Shown here: positions 21,028-31,681 of the stretch, piece by piece
Position numbering within the stretch: the stretch's first letter is position 1
Layout: each line of letters starts with the position of its first letter
Origin: Brachypterus glaber
Lineage: Eukaryota; Arthropoda; Insecta; Coleoptera; Kateretidae
Reading direction: 5' to 3'
DNA length: 64,000 nt
NCBI GenBank assembly: GCA_958510825.1
Contig: OY294044.1
Location: forward strand, 82,072,895 to 82,136,894
Position numbers and translations under genes: made by a program
The notes under the pieces: generated by a model
Databases searched by the model: none
Told to the model about the DNA's origin: nothing
Seen by the model: only the letters and a program-made list of their open reading frames with translations

Positions 21028-21158
21028 CCCTGTTAAAAATGACGGGTCTGCGCGGGTATAAATGGTGCACAAACCGGACTTGAGCGCATGAAATTCACCC
21101 GCTTAAGTCCGGTTTGTGCACCATTTATACCCGCCTAAACCCGTCATTTTCAATAGGG
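21028..21158. repeat. Long-stem hairpin with 59 bp arms
   Basis: The left arm contains GGGTATAAATGGTGCACAAA and the right arm TTTGTGCACCATTTATACCC; the match extends outward to CCCTGTTAAAAATGACGGG and its complement. The loop is about 11 nt. The arms are GC-richer than the surroundings. It could form a miRNA-like or siRNA-producing hairpin, or be a tiny MITE. Confidence 0.75.
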
Positions 21159-21539
21159 AAGGTTAACGCATACAAATTCGGGAATTTTAGCAAAACTTCA
21201 GCTAAATTATTCATTTTTCTGTAAAGTACTGGTGTTTTTTTAATAATAACTTTATTTTAATAAATCTAATAATTTTAAATAATAATATTTTTATTTATTT
21301 TTATTTACAGAAAATACTCGTAATATTTATTTTAAATATCTAATTTTATTTTTGTAGTGGTTGTAGGAAAAAAGTGTACGTAACTCGTCGGAAAGTATCT
21401 TTCTTCTCGTGCTAAACATTGGCTCATGCAAAATAAGTCACTTTCCGCACACGTTAAGTAATACCCTATTAAAAGTTAGATATAGGTTTTTGCATTATAA
21501 AGTTAATCATTTTTCAAAAATTGATTTTTTTTAAGAAAT

Positions 21540-21745
21540 TTTAACGAAAATACCAATTTTTAACCCTATTTTAAACCCCCAAAAAAAGTCTAAAAAATAA
21601 AAAATATATGGTCATATAGAGAATTTTATAAGGTTTTAAATAATGTATTACACGATCCCATTTCCATTAAAAAATATCTACCATTCCCCCTGTCCACATT
21701 TTAAAGGCTTATTTATGTGTTCCAAATTTGCAGTCGATATGTCAA
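21540..21745. mobile_element. Truncated TATA/CAG family element
   Basis: ACCCTATTTTAAACC, GGTCATATAGAGAATTTTAT, AATGTATTACACGATCCC and GTCCACATTTTAAAGG follow in the order seen in the right half of 26411-27107. The terminal CAG end is missing. Confidence 0.55.
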
Positions 21746-21917
21746 CTCATTCAAAAGTTGGTTTTTAAAAATAAAAATTATAAATCTTTCGTGACACGAA
21801 TAATAAAAAATCTTAATGAATTAAAAAAATATATAAAAAAAATAAGTGACGTTTACTCGAGCGTTTACTGGTACAGTTGAAAACGGAATTTCGAAATTAA
21901 TTCAGAATATTAATTAA

Positions 21918-23243
21918 CACGGGTCGAATCGAAGTAGCCATTACCGGGGGCATGCAAAAATTAGAATTTAAAAAAACTCTTTTTTCAAGTAAATAGAGAC
22001 TTTAAACTATTGTTCACCAAGCGGAATATCATGTCGACGCTGTTGATACTCAGTGTCATGGTCCATGACTCATGGAGAAAGACTTAATTCTTTTTTTGAA
22101 AATTGTTTCTCTTTTCAAAAAACGAATAGAGGAAAGTCGCCTAACTTCGGATACCATTTACAATGTATTCAATATTTAATACTCGGTATTACTTTTTGAT
22201 ATTTTTTTTATATAACCAGATACAACTTATTATAGCGAACCATGATTTATTATAAAAGCAATTTTATTACAGTTTATTTTTTCCAAAAAACACGGTTAAA
22301 AAAAATCAGCGCATTTTTGTGCATTTGAAAAAGGGCTCCTAATTTCGGACATATCCGAAAAATTTTTTCAAGAGTAGATCTGGATCCCATTGCTTATGTT
22401 TCTTGTTATTCCTTCACATTTAAGACGTAAATTAATCATTAAGCGATTTTCTACGAAATACTATAGGAACTATAATTTTAGATTCCCAATTTCGAATATC
22501 TTAGTATCTTAGGTAATTTTCGTTTTTTCAAAATTGTTTATCTTAGTTTGTTGTATGATTATAAAAATAATAATTAATGGTTGGTTATCCTGAATAATAA
22601 TTACCTTGCGGATATCCGAAATTGGGAATCAAATGCACAAAAATGGTGTATCCGAAATTAGGCAACTTTCTGCTTTTTAGATTAGAAATTTGTAGAATGT
22701 TTACGTTTTCAAATTGCTTAATTATGAATAGTGGATCAACTTAACTAACATCATAACTTACAAAAGACAGAATCACGAACTTTTATAACGATTATTTATA
22801 AAATGAACAAGCATAATAATGCAACTGAGCACAAAACTGCCATTTGCAATATAAACGATTTGTGCTGCCATTTAAAGGGGAGAAGCTCTACCGTTATCAT
22901 ATTAGAGGACGGATTTAGTTTGACTTTTGGCTTCACATAAAAGTAGGTTTCTGTTTACCTTTGCAGACAGTATCTTAAATACACTACTATCCGAAATTTG
23001 GAAACCATCCGAAATTAGGCGCATTTCCTCTAGTGAATACAAAAATCATTTTCAAACAAAAAAAAATAAAGTCTTTATCTATGAGTCATGGAGCATGAAC
23101 AAGTGACTGAGTATTAACAGCGTCGAAATGACATTCCGCTTGGTGAACAATAGTTTAAAGTGTCTATTTACTTGCAAAAGGATTTTTTTTTTAATTCTAA
23201 TTTTTGAATGCCCCCGGTAATGGCTACTTCGATCCGATCCGTG
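21918..23243. mobile_element. TTAA-flanked inverted-repeat element
   Basis: CACGGGTCGAATCGAAGTAG at 21918 is mirrored at 23215-23243 (arms about 190 bp, including ATTACCGGGGGCAT and AGTTTAAAGTGTCTATTTAC-type text). TTAA lies immediately outside both ends (21914-21917, 23244-23247), the target used by piggyBac and Kolobok transposases. A smaller relative with the same start and TTAA flanks lies at 53628-53955. A different element (22127-23032) sits in its loop. No transposase is present. Confidence 0.75.
22127..23032. mobile_element. Element nested inside the TTAA element
   Basis: The ends TAGAGGAAAGTCGCCTAAC and its imperfect complement ending GCGCATTTCCTCTA define an independent 906 bp inverted-repeat unit. 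It also contains repeated CCGAAATT words (CTAATTTCGGACATATCCG, ATCCGAAATTGGGAATC) arranged in both orientations. It lies exactly within the loop of the 21918-23243 element, so it inserted later. Confidence 0.65.
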
Positions 23244-23272
23244 TTAATTAAGCTTGAGTATTGTGAATCATC

Positions 23273-24356
23273 GTAACACGGTGGTTTTCTGCAAATTTTA
23301 ACTTTTTGTTTCCGACCCCTAATTTTTTTTTTCATAAATTGTTTAAACATACCATAAGAAGTAATTTAGGCAAACATAAAAAAATCGTAGAGGCCAATCG
23401 TTTTATTTACGTTTTTTTTTATTATAATATGTACATATTACGTACTTTAACTTTAGTATATATTTTAGATATAATTATAAAATCATTATTTATAATCACT
23501 ACATAACAAAAATGCTTATCTCCAACGCCAAAGGACGTATATTTTTTTTCTAGCGCGTAAAATGCCATGAAACATCGAGAAAATGTGTGTGTCTCTAAAC
23601 CTTATAACTTCCAAACGAAAGGTCCAATTTAAAAAAATCTTTCACTATATGATTTAGGACCTTCGTAGTTTATCTGACGTAAAATATAGTTAACATTGGG
23701 AACAGGCAAAAGGGACAAAGGGGGCAAATACTAATATTTTTTGCGATAACTTATTGATCATAGAATCATTTCTTATGTAGATAAAAAGTTTTATTTTCTA
23801 GTAAAATTTAAATTATTTTTGTTGTAGGATAAGAATTGTTATCTTCCGATCAATAACAAGCCAATTATCGCAAAAAATATTAGTATTTGCCCCCTTTGTT
23901 CCCCTTGCTGCTCTCCAATGTTAACCATATTTGACGTTAGGTGAGCTACGATGATCCTAAATCGTACAGTGAAAGAATTTTTTAAATCGGACCTTTCGTT
24001 TAGAAGTTATAAGACAGACAGATCGATATTTTTTCAACACCCACTTTTTCACATTTTCTCGACGTTTTATCGCATTTTAAGTCCGAATATGCATTTTTTT
24101 TTTAATTTTTCGGTTCACTTCGCCCATAAAACAATAACGCGCTAGAAAAAAAAGATACGCCCTTTGGCGTTGGAGATAATCATTTTTGTAATGTAGTGAT
24201 TATCAATAATGATTTTATAATTATATCGATCGGCCTCTAAATTTTTTTTATATTTGCCTAAATTACTTCTTATGGTATGCTTAAACAATTTATGAAAAAA
24301 AAAATCAGGGGACGGAAACAAAAAGTTAAAATTTTCAAAAAACCACCGTGCGTAAC
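23273..24356. mobile_element. Large palindromic element, about 1.08 kb
   Basis: The arms match over most of their length: CATACCATAAGAAGTAATTT against AAATTACTTCTTATGGTATG, ATCTCCAACGCCAAAGGACG against its complement near 24160, and TAACATTGGGAACAGG-type against its complement near 23920. A small single-stranded loop lies around 23750-23850. It starts only 30 bp from the TTAA element. Part of the arm resembles 1383-1446 next to the tRNA-Val gene. Confidence 0.75.
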
Positions 24357-24612
24357 TACCAAAATAAAATTAAAATAGAAACAAAAAATATTCGAATCTA
24401 TTAATAACAGATAAGTTAGTTATGCTTGAAGCTTGAAGTGTTTTTATTTTAGAATTAGAGCAATATTTCTATTAGTAAATTAACATGACTTAATAACACA
24501 GCCCTGCAAATTTAATTTTTTTTCTGCTTCATGGATGAGGATTATTTTTTTTTTGCTAAGTTCTGGGGTTTTTGTGATAGTTACTTAATTTAAAACAATC
24601 TAATTATTTTAA

Positions 24613-25919
24613 ATCTGTGGCTTGGTTCTAATAGGGCCAATGTCAAAAATTTTGAACGGATACACTAAGTCAAACATTAACCGTTTTAGCAGTTTAACAG
24701 AAAACACACGATGCGTCGGCCCTTGTCGCTTAAAGTCTACATTTATCTCACAAGCATTGACATTGGCTGTTTTAGGTTATTTATTTATTTTATTTTTATT
24801 TATTTATTTATACTCATTTTTGGGACCTTTGAAAATAGTTATTTATGGTACTAGTGGGTAAAGTAAGATATTGCCCATGAGAAAATTAACCTTAGCTTAG
24901 CTTAGGAATTCATATTTTTATTAAAAACATTTACAGAAAATAATTAAACAAGTGACAGTTGAGTGGGTAAAATAAATAATTATCCACTCAATAAAGTAAA
25001 AGCCACGCGGGGGTTATTATTGAGTTTATCTATTTAAAATAAAGCTGATAATTGTCTTATTACCTGTATGTATTGGATAAAGGTAGTTTATACCACAGAG
25101 TGTTTTACAATACTATAATAATTTAAAATTTAATTTGGTTCATTGTTTTTCTATACAGGGTTATTCTCGTAACTTTTGAACGGGATAAGATATAAACTTT
25201 AAATTTGGAATATTTATATCACACAATAAAAAGTATCATTTGTCATATTTTTTAATTTTTTATTCGGTAAGGCGGCGCCAGGGGGGCAGTGCGGACAGTA
25301 TTTTAAATGTCACCCTAGGTCTTGTGATAAGTCATTTGAAAGAGCCTAAACTTCTCTGTTTAACCATGTAACTATTTATTTTTTTTATTTTTTTTTCCTT
25401 CAAAATTAATATAAGTTTTTAATATTTTAAAAAAATTAATTTTAGGTATTTTATACAAAAAGGTCAAAATAGTTACTACATGTATTATCGTGTTAAGACT
25501 AATTATTTATCACTTGCATGTAAAATTTTCAATATTTACGCACAACATATTAAAAATTTTAATAATTTTGAAGAAAAATAAAATATTAAAAAATAAATAG
25601 TAACACAGTTAAATATAGAATTTTAAGCTCTTTAAAATGACGTATCACAAGACCTAGGGTTCCATTTAAAATATTGTCCCTCATTGGCCCCCTGGCGCCG
25701 CCTTACCGAGTAAAAAATTAAAAAATATGGCAAAAGATGATTTTTATTATATAATATAAATATTCTAAATTTAAAGTTTTTATCCCATTTTGTTCAAAAG
25801 TTACGGGAGGTGTACCATTTAAAAGAATAACCCTGCATAGATCTGAAAATAATTAGTTCGGCGGTATAACCCAAAATACAGAAAAAGCGACATTGGCCCT
25901 TTTAGGACCAAGCCACAGA
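24613..25919. mobile_element. CTGTGGCTTGG-ended element split by an insertion
   Basis: The left end ATCTGTGGCTTGGTTCTAAT (24613) and right end TAGGACCAAGCCACAGA (to 25918) are inverted copies. Its inner sequences (AAATTTTGAACGGATACAC; TAGTTCGGCGGTATA) match the compact relative at 45021-45220. The extra length is largely the inserted element 25156-25835. Confidence 0.65.
25156..25835. mobile_element. CAGGGTTATT-ended element nested in the previous one
   Basis: CAGGGTTATTCTCGTAAC and its mirror ending AATAACCCTG (25835) begin arms of about 300 bp that include GGTAAGGCGGCGCCAGGGGG / CCCTGGCGCCGCCTTACC. The inner arms carry the ACGTATCACAAGACC core, placing it near the TATA/CAG family. ATA precedes the left end and CATA follows the right end. 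Confidence 0.7.
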
Positions 25920-25935
25920 AATAATGATAATTTTA

Positions 25936-26400
25936 TTTATCTTTATTTACAATAAATATGTATTTTTGTTGTGGTCGTACGAAAAATAGTTTACCGCTGG
26001 ACGGCTCGTGCTAAACATTCGCTGATGCGAAATAGGTCACTTTCTGTACAAGTTATGTATTATACTATTATTTTATCTGAAACAAAATTTGATGCAGTTA
26101 TTTCGGGCGATGCGTTAATAAGTTATAATTATTTACCGTTTGTTTTTGTAATAGTAAATCATACAGAGGTGTAGAAATTAATGTAATTATTACTACAGCT
26201 ATAAATAATATTATAATATAAATAAAAAAAGTTAATAATTATTCATTGATTTTCTATGGTATGATGTTTGTCTCAAGGCATTTTTAAGGTACGGATCCCA
26301 TCAACTAATGTGGTATATGATGTAATATTTGTGTCTTATTCCAAGACAATCCCGCTGCCGGAATCCGACAGCCGGATTCCTTAATACGATTTTTTACAAA
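25936..26400. other. AT-rich sequence with a small GGAATCCG hairpin
   Basis: A GGAATCCGACAGCCGGATTCC hairpin lies at 26360-26381. Nothing else is supported; the frame 25971-26174 has no domain. Confidence 0.3.
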
Positions 26401-26410
26401 ACAGAATATA

Positions 26411-27107
26411 CAGAGCGGTCCAAAAGTCCCCCCCCCCTCTTAACTTTTGAACGAGTTTAGATATCGACTTCAAATTTAGAACTCTTAAATAAGACAACTT
26501 AAACTATCTTTAAGCATATATTTGATACTTTTAGCTCTTCAAATGTGGGCAGGGGGGCATGGGGCGACATTTTTTTAAATGGAAAGGTGGGTCGTGTGAT
26601 ACATCATTTTAAATCTTATAAAATTTCTTATTTTACTGTTTATTTTTTTTTTTTAACATTTTTTTTTGGGTTTAAAATAGGGTTGAAAATGGGTATTTTT
26701 GTCAAAATCCAAACAATTTTTTAAAAATGCCTAATTTCATAATGAAAAAAAGTAAATTATACTTTTCAACTAATTTTAGTTGACATAAATAAAAATTAAC
26801 AAAAAAATTTATTTTTTTAGCACAAAAAACTGAAAAATCAAAACCTTAAAAAACATGTTTATAAATTTTAAAAATGTATGGTTATATCGAGAATTTTAAA
26901 GGCTTTAAAATGATGTATCACACGACCCCCCTTTCCATTTAAAAAAATTTCCCCCCATGCCCCCCTGCTCACATTTTAAGAGATAAAAGTATCAAATATA
27001 CGTTTAAAGATAGTTTAAGTTATCTTATTTAAGAGTTCTAAATTTGAAATCGATATCTCAACTCGTTCAAAAGTTAAGAGGGGCGGGGTGACTTTTGGAC
27101 CGCACTG
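26411..27107. mobile_element. Complete TATA-flanked CAG element, about 700 bp
   Basis: The ends CAGAGCGGTCCAAAAGTC and GACTTTTGGACCGCACTG are flanked on both sides by TATA (26407-26410, 27108-27111). Both arms (about 230 bp) carry TAACTTTTGAACGAG, a TTTAGATATCGACTT-like block, GTGGGCAGGGGGGCATGG and GTCGTGTGATACATCATTTT in mirrored order. This is the best reference copy for the fragments at 1-180, 6899-8560, 21540-21745, 27137-27240, 29825-30074, 38951-39318 and 58255-58789. Confidence 0.8.
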
Positions 27108-27136
27108 TATAATTCGTCGTATTTTAAAAATATTTA

Positions 27137-27240
27137 CAGTGCGGTTCAAAAGTCACCCCGCCCCTCTTAACTTTTGAACGAGTTGAGATATCGACTTAAA
27201 ATTTGCAACACTCATATGTCGCTTATATAACTATCTTTTT
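27137..27240. mobile_element. Solo arm of the CAG element
   Basis: CAGTGCGGTTCAAAAGTCAC followed by the same inner text as at 26411, starting 30 bp after the complete element and then lost where another repeat begins. This is a truncated neighbouring copy. Confidence 0.7.
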
Positions 27241-27263
27241 GAATATTTTTTATATTTTTCTTT

Positions 27264-27370
27264 TTTACTTTCTCATAAAAGAAAGTATTGTGAAAAAAAA
27301 TATTTTTTTGTGTGATCTTATTTTTTCCTGAAACGTCGAGAAAAATCAAAATAAGCAACAAAAAAAATGA

Positions 27371-27425
<55 letters not shown>

Positions 27426-27640
27426 ATCCACGATAACTTAAGAACGATTGGAGCTAGCGACTTGAAATTTGGTATGCATATGTATTTTTATATTATCTTG
27501 GACAAGTTCGTATTTCAGCAACATCGGTTTTGGGAAAGGGGGGTAAAAGGGGGGTTAAATTTCTGTTTTGGTCTTATTTTTTTATTATTTACAAAAAAAG
27601 AAAAATTTAGAAGCTACCTGAAAGTAAAATAAAATTACAC
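27264..27640 (+). repeat. CTGT-microsatellite repeat family, copy 2
   Basis: Opens with ACTTTCTCATAAAAGAAAGT. A pure (TGTC) array of about 13 units runs 27371-27424, followed by ATCCACGATAACTTAAGAAC and CGACTTGAAATTTGGTATGC. The order is the same as at 3478-3790. A 106-codon frame through the array is a simple-sequence artefact (repeating CLSV). Confidence 0.7.
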
Positions 27641-27992
27641 AAAAAAAAAATATTGTTATTTTTTTAGCATATTTTAACTATGTAATTAAAATGGCCAATT
27701 ATATTACGAATTTGAAAGCCTATAGACCATATATGGTCCACGAAAAAGGGCTGCATATTTGCTTGTTTTGGCGCCCTTATCGTTCTAAGGAGGTATAGTT
27801 TTTTTTAGATTTTTTTATAGGATTTTAGGATTTCGGGGATGGTCGGCTGACAATACAATTTTATATACATGTAAGGATTACTATGTATTGAATAATACAC
27901 AGGGCCGTCCTTTTCATTTTGGCGCCCTTCTGGTTCGGCGCCCCTATTTGAAAAAAAGTTTGTATCCTACAAAATTTTGACGACTAAAAAAA
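27641..27992. other. AT-rich stretch with GGCGCCC words
   Basis: TTGGCGCCCTTATCG at 27770 and TTGGCGCCCTTCTGG with CGGCGCCCCTATTTG at 27921-27955 belong to the dispersed GGCGCCCC repeat. There is no gene. Confidence 0.35.
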
Positions 27993-27993
27993 G

Positions 27994-28207
27994 AAAAATA
28001 AATTAATAGTAAAAAACATTTTTAAGAACAAACACTAAAAAGAAAAAAATAAACTTGCAAGTAAATCAAATCCATCATTATGCATATAAAATTGTACAAT
28101 GTAATAAAATAATGGGTTTGATTTACTTGAAAATTAATTTTCTTCTTTTAGTGCACTTAAATAAAAGCTTGTTCTTAAAAATGTTTTTTTACTATTAATT
28201 TATTTTA
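27994..28207. mobile_element. Short inverted-repeat element
   Basis: AAATTAATAGTAAAAAACAT near 28000 is mirrored by ATGTTTTTTTACTATTAATT ending at 28202, and AAGTAAATCAAATCC pairs with GGGTTTGATTTACTT. It is 214 bp and non-coding. Confidence 0.65.
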
Positions 28208-28690
28208 ATTATTACAAGATTAAACATTTTGAAAAAAAACGACGATTATTTAATCGATTTTTTTAGGGTATGATCTACTTGATTTTTCTATATTTTAACT
28301 AATTTCGAAATGAACATAAGGTTGGTTTTATCTTTATACGCATGGTGGGGTTTTGTTTTTGATCATTTATGGTGCTTTCCAGGGCATGACGAATATTAGG
28401 TATGTAGTTTTATTAATTCTACTAAAAAAAAGAAAAAAACTGTGCGTTTTCGGCATTTTATGTGCAAAAAGGTGATTTCCACAGCATACGTTTTTTCGAT
28501 AGTTCGCTTAGAATTAATTTAAAATATTTTCTTTTCCTTCCTAATTTTAAAATTAAGTTAGGGTATAATAGGTCTTTTTTATGCTTCTCACAGCTGCACA
28601 GCAGATATATTTACTTTGGACCCCGAAAAAATAATTTTTTCCAAAATAAAAAAAATGTACCTGCAATAATAATTATTCTAACCAACTTCT
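28208..28690. other. AT-rich sequence, nothing recognised
   Basis: The frame 28462-28692 has no domain. No inverted repeat was seen. Confidence 0.3.
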
Positions 28691-28696
28691 AAAAAT

Positions 28697-29150
28697 ATAT
28701 ATACGTCCGTCTGTCCGTATGTCACTTTTTATTATCCGCACAGTCACTCAAGAAAGAATAAGCCGATCGACTTAAAATTTTCGGGAAAAATTAATCTTGG
28801 TCAAGAATTAAAATTAAAAATGATTCCCCCAAAAGATAATAAAATTACCGGAGGTTAATTAAAAATAAGAAAGAAATAGGGGGCTAAACTTTTTAAAAGA
28901 ATTAAAAAATAAAAAGAAAAATTCGCAAAACGTAATTTTTTCAGGAAAAATTACTTTTATTACAAGGATCACTAATAGGAAATAAAAAAAAATACCCTCA
29001 AAAACAAAAAAGTTATAGGGGGCTAAACATTTAAAAAATCAAAAAAATGAAACGTGCTATCAACGTAATTTTTTCAGAAAAAATTGCCTTTATTAAAAGA
29101 GTCAATCATACGAAAGAAAAAAAAAATATTTAAAAACAAAATAATTAAAG
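28697..29150 (+). repeat. Degenerate tandem repeat, about 139 bp unit
   Basis: AGGGGGCTAAAC occurs at 28878 and 29017 and ACGTAATTTTTTCAG at 28930 and 29062, each with similar A-rich text between. It begins after GTCCGTCTGTCCGTATGTC. Related phrases recur singly at 33765 and 37960. Confidence 0.55.
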
Positions 29151-29307
29151 GAGGCGCCCCTAAAAAATTTAAAATATCCCAATACAATTAATTTTTCTCC
29201 AAACTTTACTAAGAAAAGGCTATCTTCAAGGCTTATTTGACTTATTTATTCAATATTGGTGAAAAATAGTTTTTCTCGCTGATAATTATAATTATAATCA
29301 ATCATGT

Positions 29308-29625
29308 TAAATCAAATCAAATCAAATCATTTATTTCGTTCGTAGAAACAAGTTTTTGAACATGTCAAAGAGAATTACATAAAAATGTTTTAAAATCATT
29401 TACTTTATAGAAACATTCTTTTAATAGAGTTTTCTTTACTGTTTTTCTAAACAGGTGTACGTTTTTAATGTTTTTTATGTCACAGGGTAACAAATTGAAT
29501 AGTTTTAAGCCAACATGTATGGGAGATTTGTCATAAGTTTTATATAATCTTCGATAATGCATTTCTAGTGAAATAATCATGAACTTGGTTGTTTGTGACA
29601 TAAGTAGTTTTATTTTTATAGGCAT
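29308..29625 (-). pseudogene. LINE 3' end with pentanucleotide tail
   Basis: On the minus strand an 86-codon frame (29625 to 29365) has the pattern of the far C-terminus of LINE reverse transcriptase proteins: a PIHVGLKLFNLLPCDIKNIK block followed by FRKTVKKTLL and CFYKVNDF. After the stop come AATAAA and then a (TGATT)n tail (29309-29337), a usual 3' end for CR1/L2/Jockey-like elements. Only the terminus is present, as expected from 5' truncation. I cannot name the clade. Confidence 0.6.
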
Positions 29626-29820
29626 TTGTTTTTATTTTTGTTTTTATTTTAGATTTTTTATTTTAGAACGGAGGTTTCTTATGGAACCGTACGTGTATAA
29701 TTTTATTCAAAATTATAATTACCTAAGTTTAAAATGTTATTGTTTAAAACACAGTGTGCTTATCAAATTTTACTAACAACAAACATAATTTTTAACTACT
29801 GTAAGGTTCGGCAAAATTTG
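29626..29820. other. AT-rich sequence, nothing recognised
   Basis: A short unassigned gap. It may include more of the decayed LINE upstream of its open part. Confidence 0.3.
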
Positions 29821-29824
29821 TATA

Positions 29825-30074
29825 CAGTACGTATCTAAAGTCCGCCTCCCTATTTAACTTTTAAACTGCTTAAGATAGCTTGAAATTTGGAACACTTAAT
29901 AACATAACAAAATTGTTTTTTGGTATATATTTGGGTGACAAGGGGGACACTTTTTTAAATGTAATACATCAACTTATTAAATTCAACATTGTACCCCTAA
30001 ATATATCAAATACATATTTGGAGATATCTCAAGTCATTCAGAAGTTAAAGGGGGCAGACTCTTGACACGCACCG
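29825..30074. mobile_element. Short TATA-flanked CAG-family element
   Basis: CAGTACGTATCTAAAGTCCG and a mirrored end GCAGACTCTTGACACGCACCG are flanked by TATA on each side. The inner TAACTTTTAAACTGC and GAAGTTAAAGGGGG are inverted. At 250 bp it is a shortened, diverged relative of 26411-27107. Confidence 0.6.
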
Positions 30075-30077
30075 TAT

Positions 30078-31160
30078 ACATTTATTTGTACATAAATATA
30101 CGATTTTTGTGTTTGTACTTATACACAATAAAAAGTTATTTCTATTTCTTTACTCAGTCTTTTATAAAATTATATGGGTATAATTTTGAAATTTTATTTT
30201 TTGTTTATATCATAATGTATGTATATTATTATTAAATTTAATTTTTAAGGATACACATTTTGACTTACCGATATTTGTTTTTTGTATTTAGGCGCTGCAA
30301 AACATTGGTGAACGTTACCCATCACAATTTTCGGAAAACATCACAACAGTAAAACACTCGTTAAAAATCACAATTTGCAACTAGTAATATTTTATTACTA
30401 TAAAACACTGTGCAAAATAAAATATAAACTCGCAAGTAGGCCACGAACAAATTAAAATTAAATTGTAAGCAAGTAATCGTTTTCTCTTTACAGAAATTTT
30501 TTAAAATAACATTTTCAAAATTTCGATATTTTTTGAAAATTTTCGGTCGAGTTTCGTTTTCGAAATGTTTGCAGAATCGCGCGTGGTTATTTTTTGTCAA
30601 AGCAATCTCGAATGCGCGAGTTTGGTGCGCGATTATTTATATACGAGGTTTTATCCATATTTTATCCCATTAAAAAAACCGCTGCCAACAATATAATAGA
30701 TAATAATAATATTTTTATCCTAAGTTCATTAAAACAAAAAATCAGTTTTTTATCCACAAACTTTTTGTTCAAAAATCGTGAAAATAATAAAAATAAAAAA
30801 AGTCAAGGAATCTAATTTTAAAATCCTAGCTCAAAGCGTTCTTGAGTTATCGTGGTCAGAAATTTTCCGGGCAGACCGATAGACAGACAGATAGATGTTT
30901 TTGACGGAAATCATAGTTTTATATATTATATAAATGTGGCCTTGCCACCAGTTTTATAACTGGAATAAATTTTGTAAATAAAAAAATAAAAAATAAATAA
31001 AAAAACGCCGAGAAACGTAAAAAAGCATGAAAAAAGCAATAAAAATGTTTTCAAAATTTTGCTCGGGGTAGGTAAAAATCAAAAACTAAGGACCAAAGTC
31101 CAAAAAGAAATTTCTTTTTTCGAAAAGCAAAAAATTTTTGAAATAGAATTCTTTTAATAA
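30078..31160. other. Unassigned, includes a minus-strand CTGT-family fragment
   Basis: 30815-30900 carries the CTGT family in reverse (CTCAAAGCGTTCTTGAGTTA, TCGTGG, AGACAGACAGATAGA). A small GC-richer patch at 30575-30640 has no supported gene. Confidence 0.4.
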
Positions 31161-31681
31161 CACAGGACCAAATTTTTTTTGTCGGTTGACGTGGATCAGA
31201 GGTGTATGTGTATGTTTGGTCGCTAAACACGAATCCGTCGTCCGTTTTGGCCCATCACGTCAGGTTTTTTTTTTAACGAAAAACCATTTTTTTTTTAAAT
31301 TTTATTTCGCTCATATTTTCCAAAATATTAAGCTAAAGGTATCATATGCCTATATTTTTGGAATCGGCGCGTGGAGATCTATCGACACGATTAAAAGAAA
31401 AATTCGAGTTATGCTCAAATCAAATGTCGGTTATCGTCTGGATTTTTTAGATCTCGACGCGGTGATTTCAAAAATATAGGCATATAATACCTTCAGATTA
31501 ATATGTTTGAAAATATGAGCGAAATAAAATTTTCGAAAGAAACAAATAAGATTTTCTTATTTAAAAAGAAATATCCTGACGTGACGGGCCAAAACGGACG
31601 ACGAATTCATGTTCAGCGACCAAAAATACACCTAGAAATTCTGATCCACGTCAACAGACAGAAAAAATTGGTGGTTCTGTG
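31161..31681. mobile_element. Palindromic element, 521 bp
   Basis: CACAGGACCAAATTTTTTTT pairs with the end ATTGGTGGTTCTGTG. The arms (about 230 bp) include TGACGTGGATCAGA / CTGATCCACGTCA, CGTCGTCCGTTTTGGCCC / GGGCCAAAACGGACGACG and ATATGCCTATATTTTTG / CAAAAATATAGGCATAT. The frames on it are simply the two arms. Confidence 0.75.

Noticed and set aside
27312..27632. 106-codon frame containing repeated CLSV
   Set aside because: This is translation of a (TGTC)n microsatellite.
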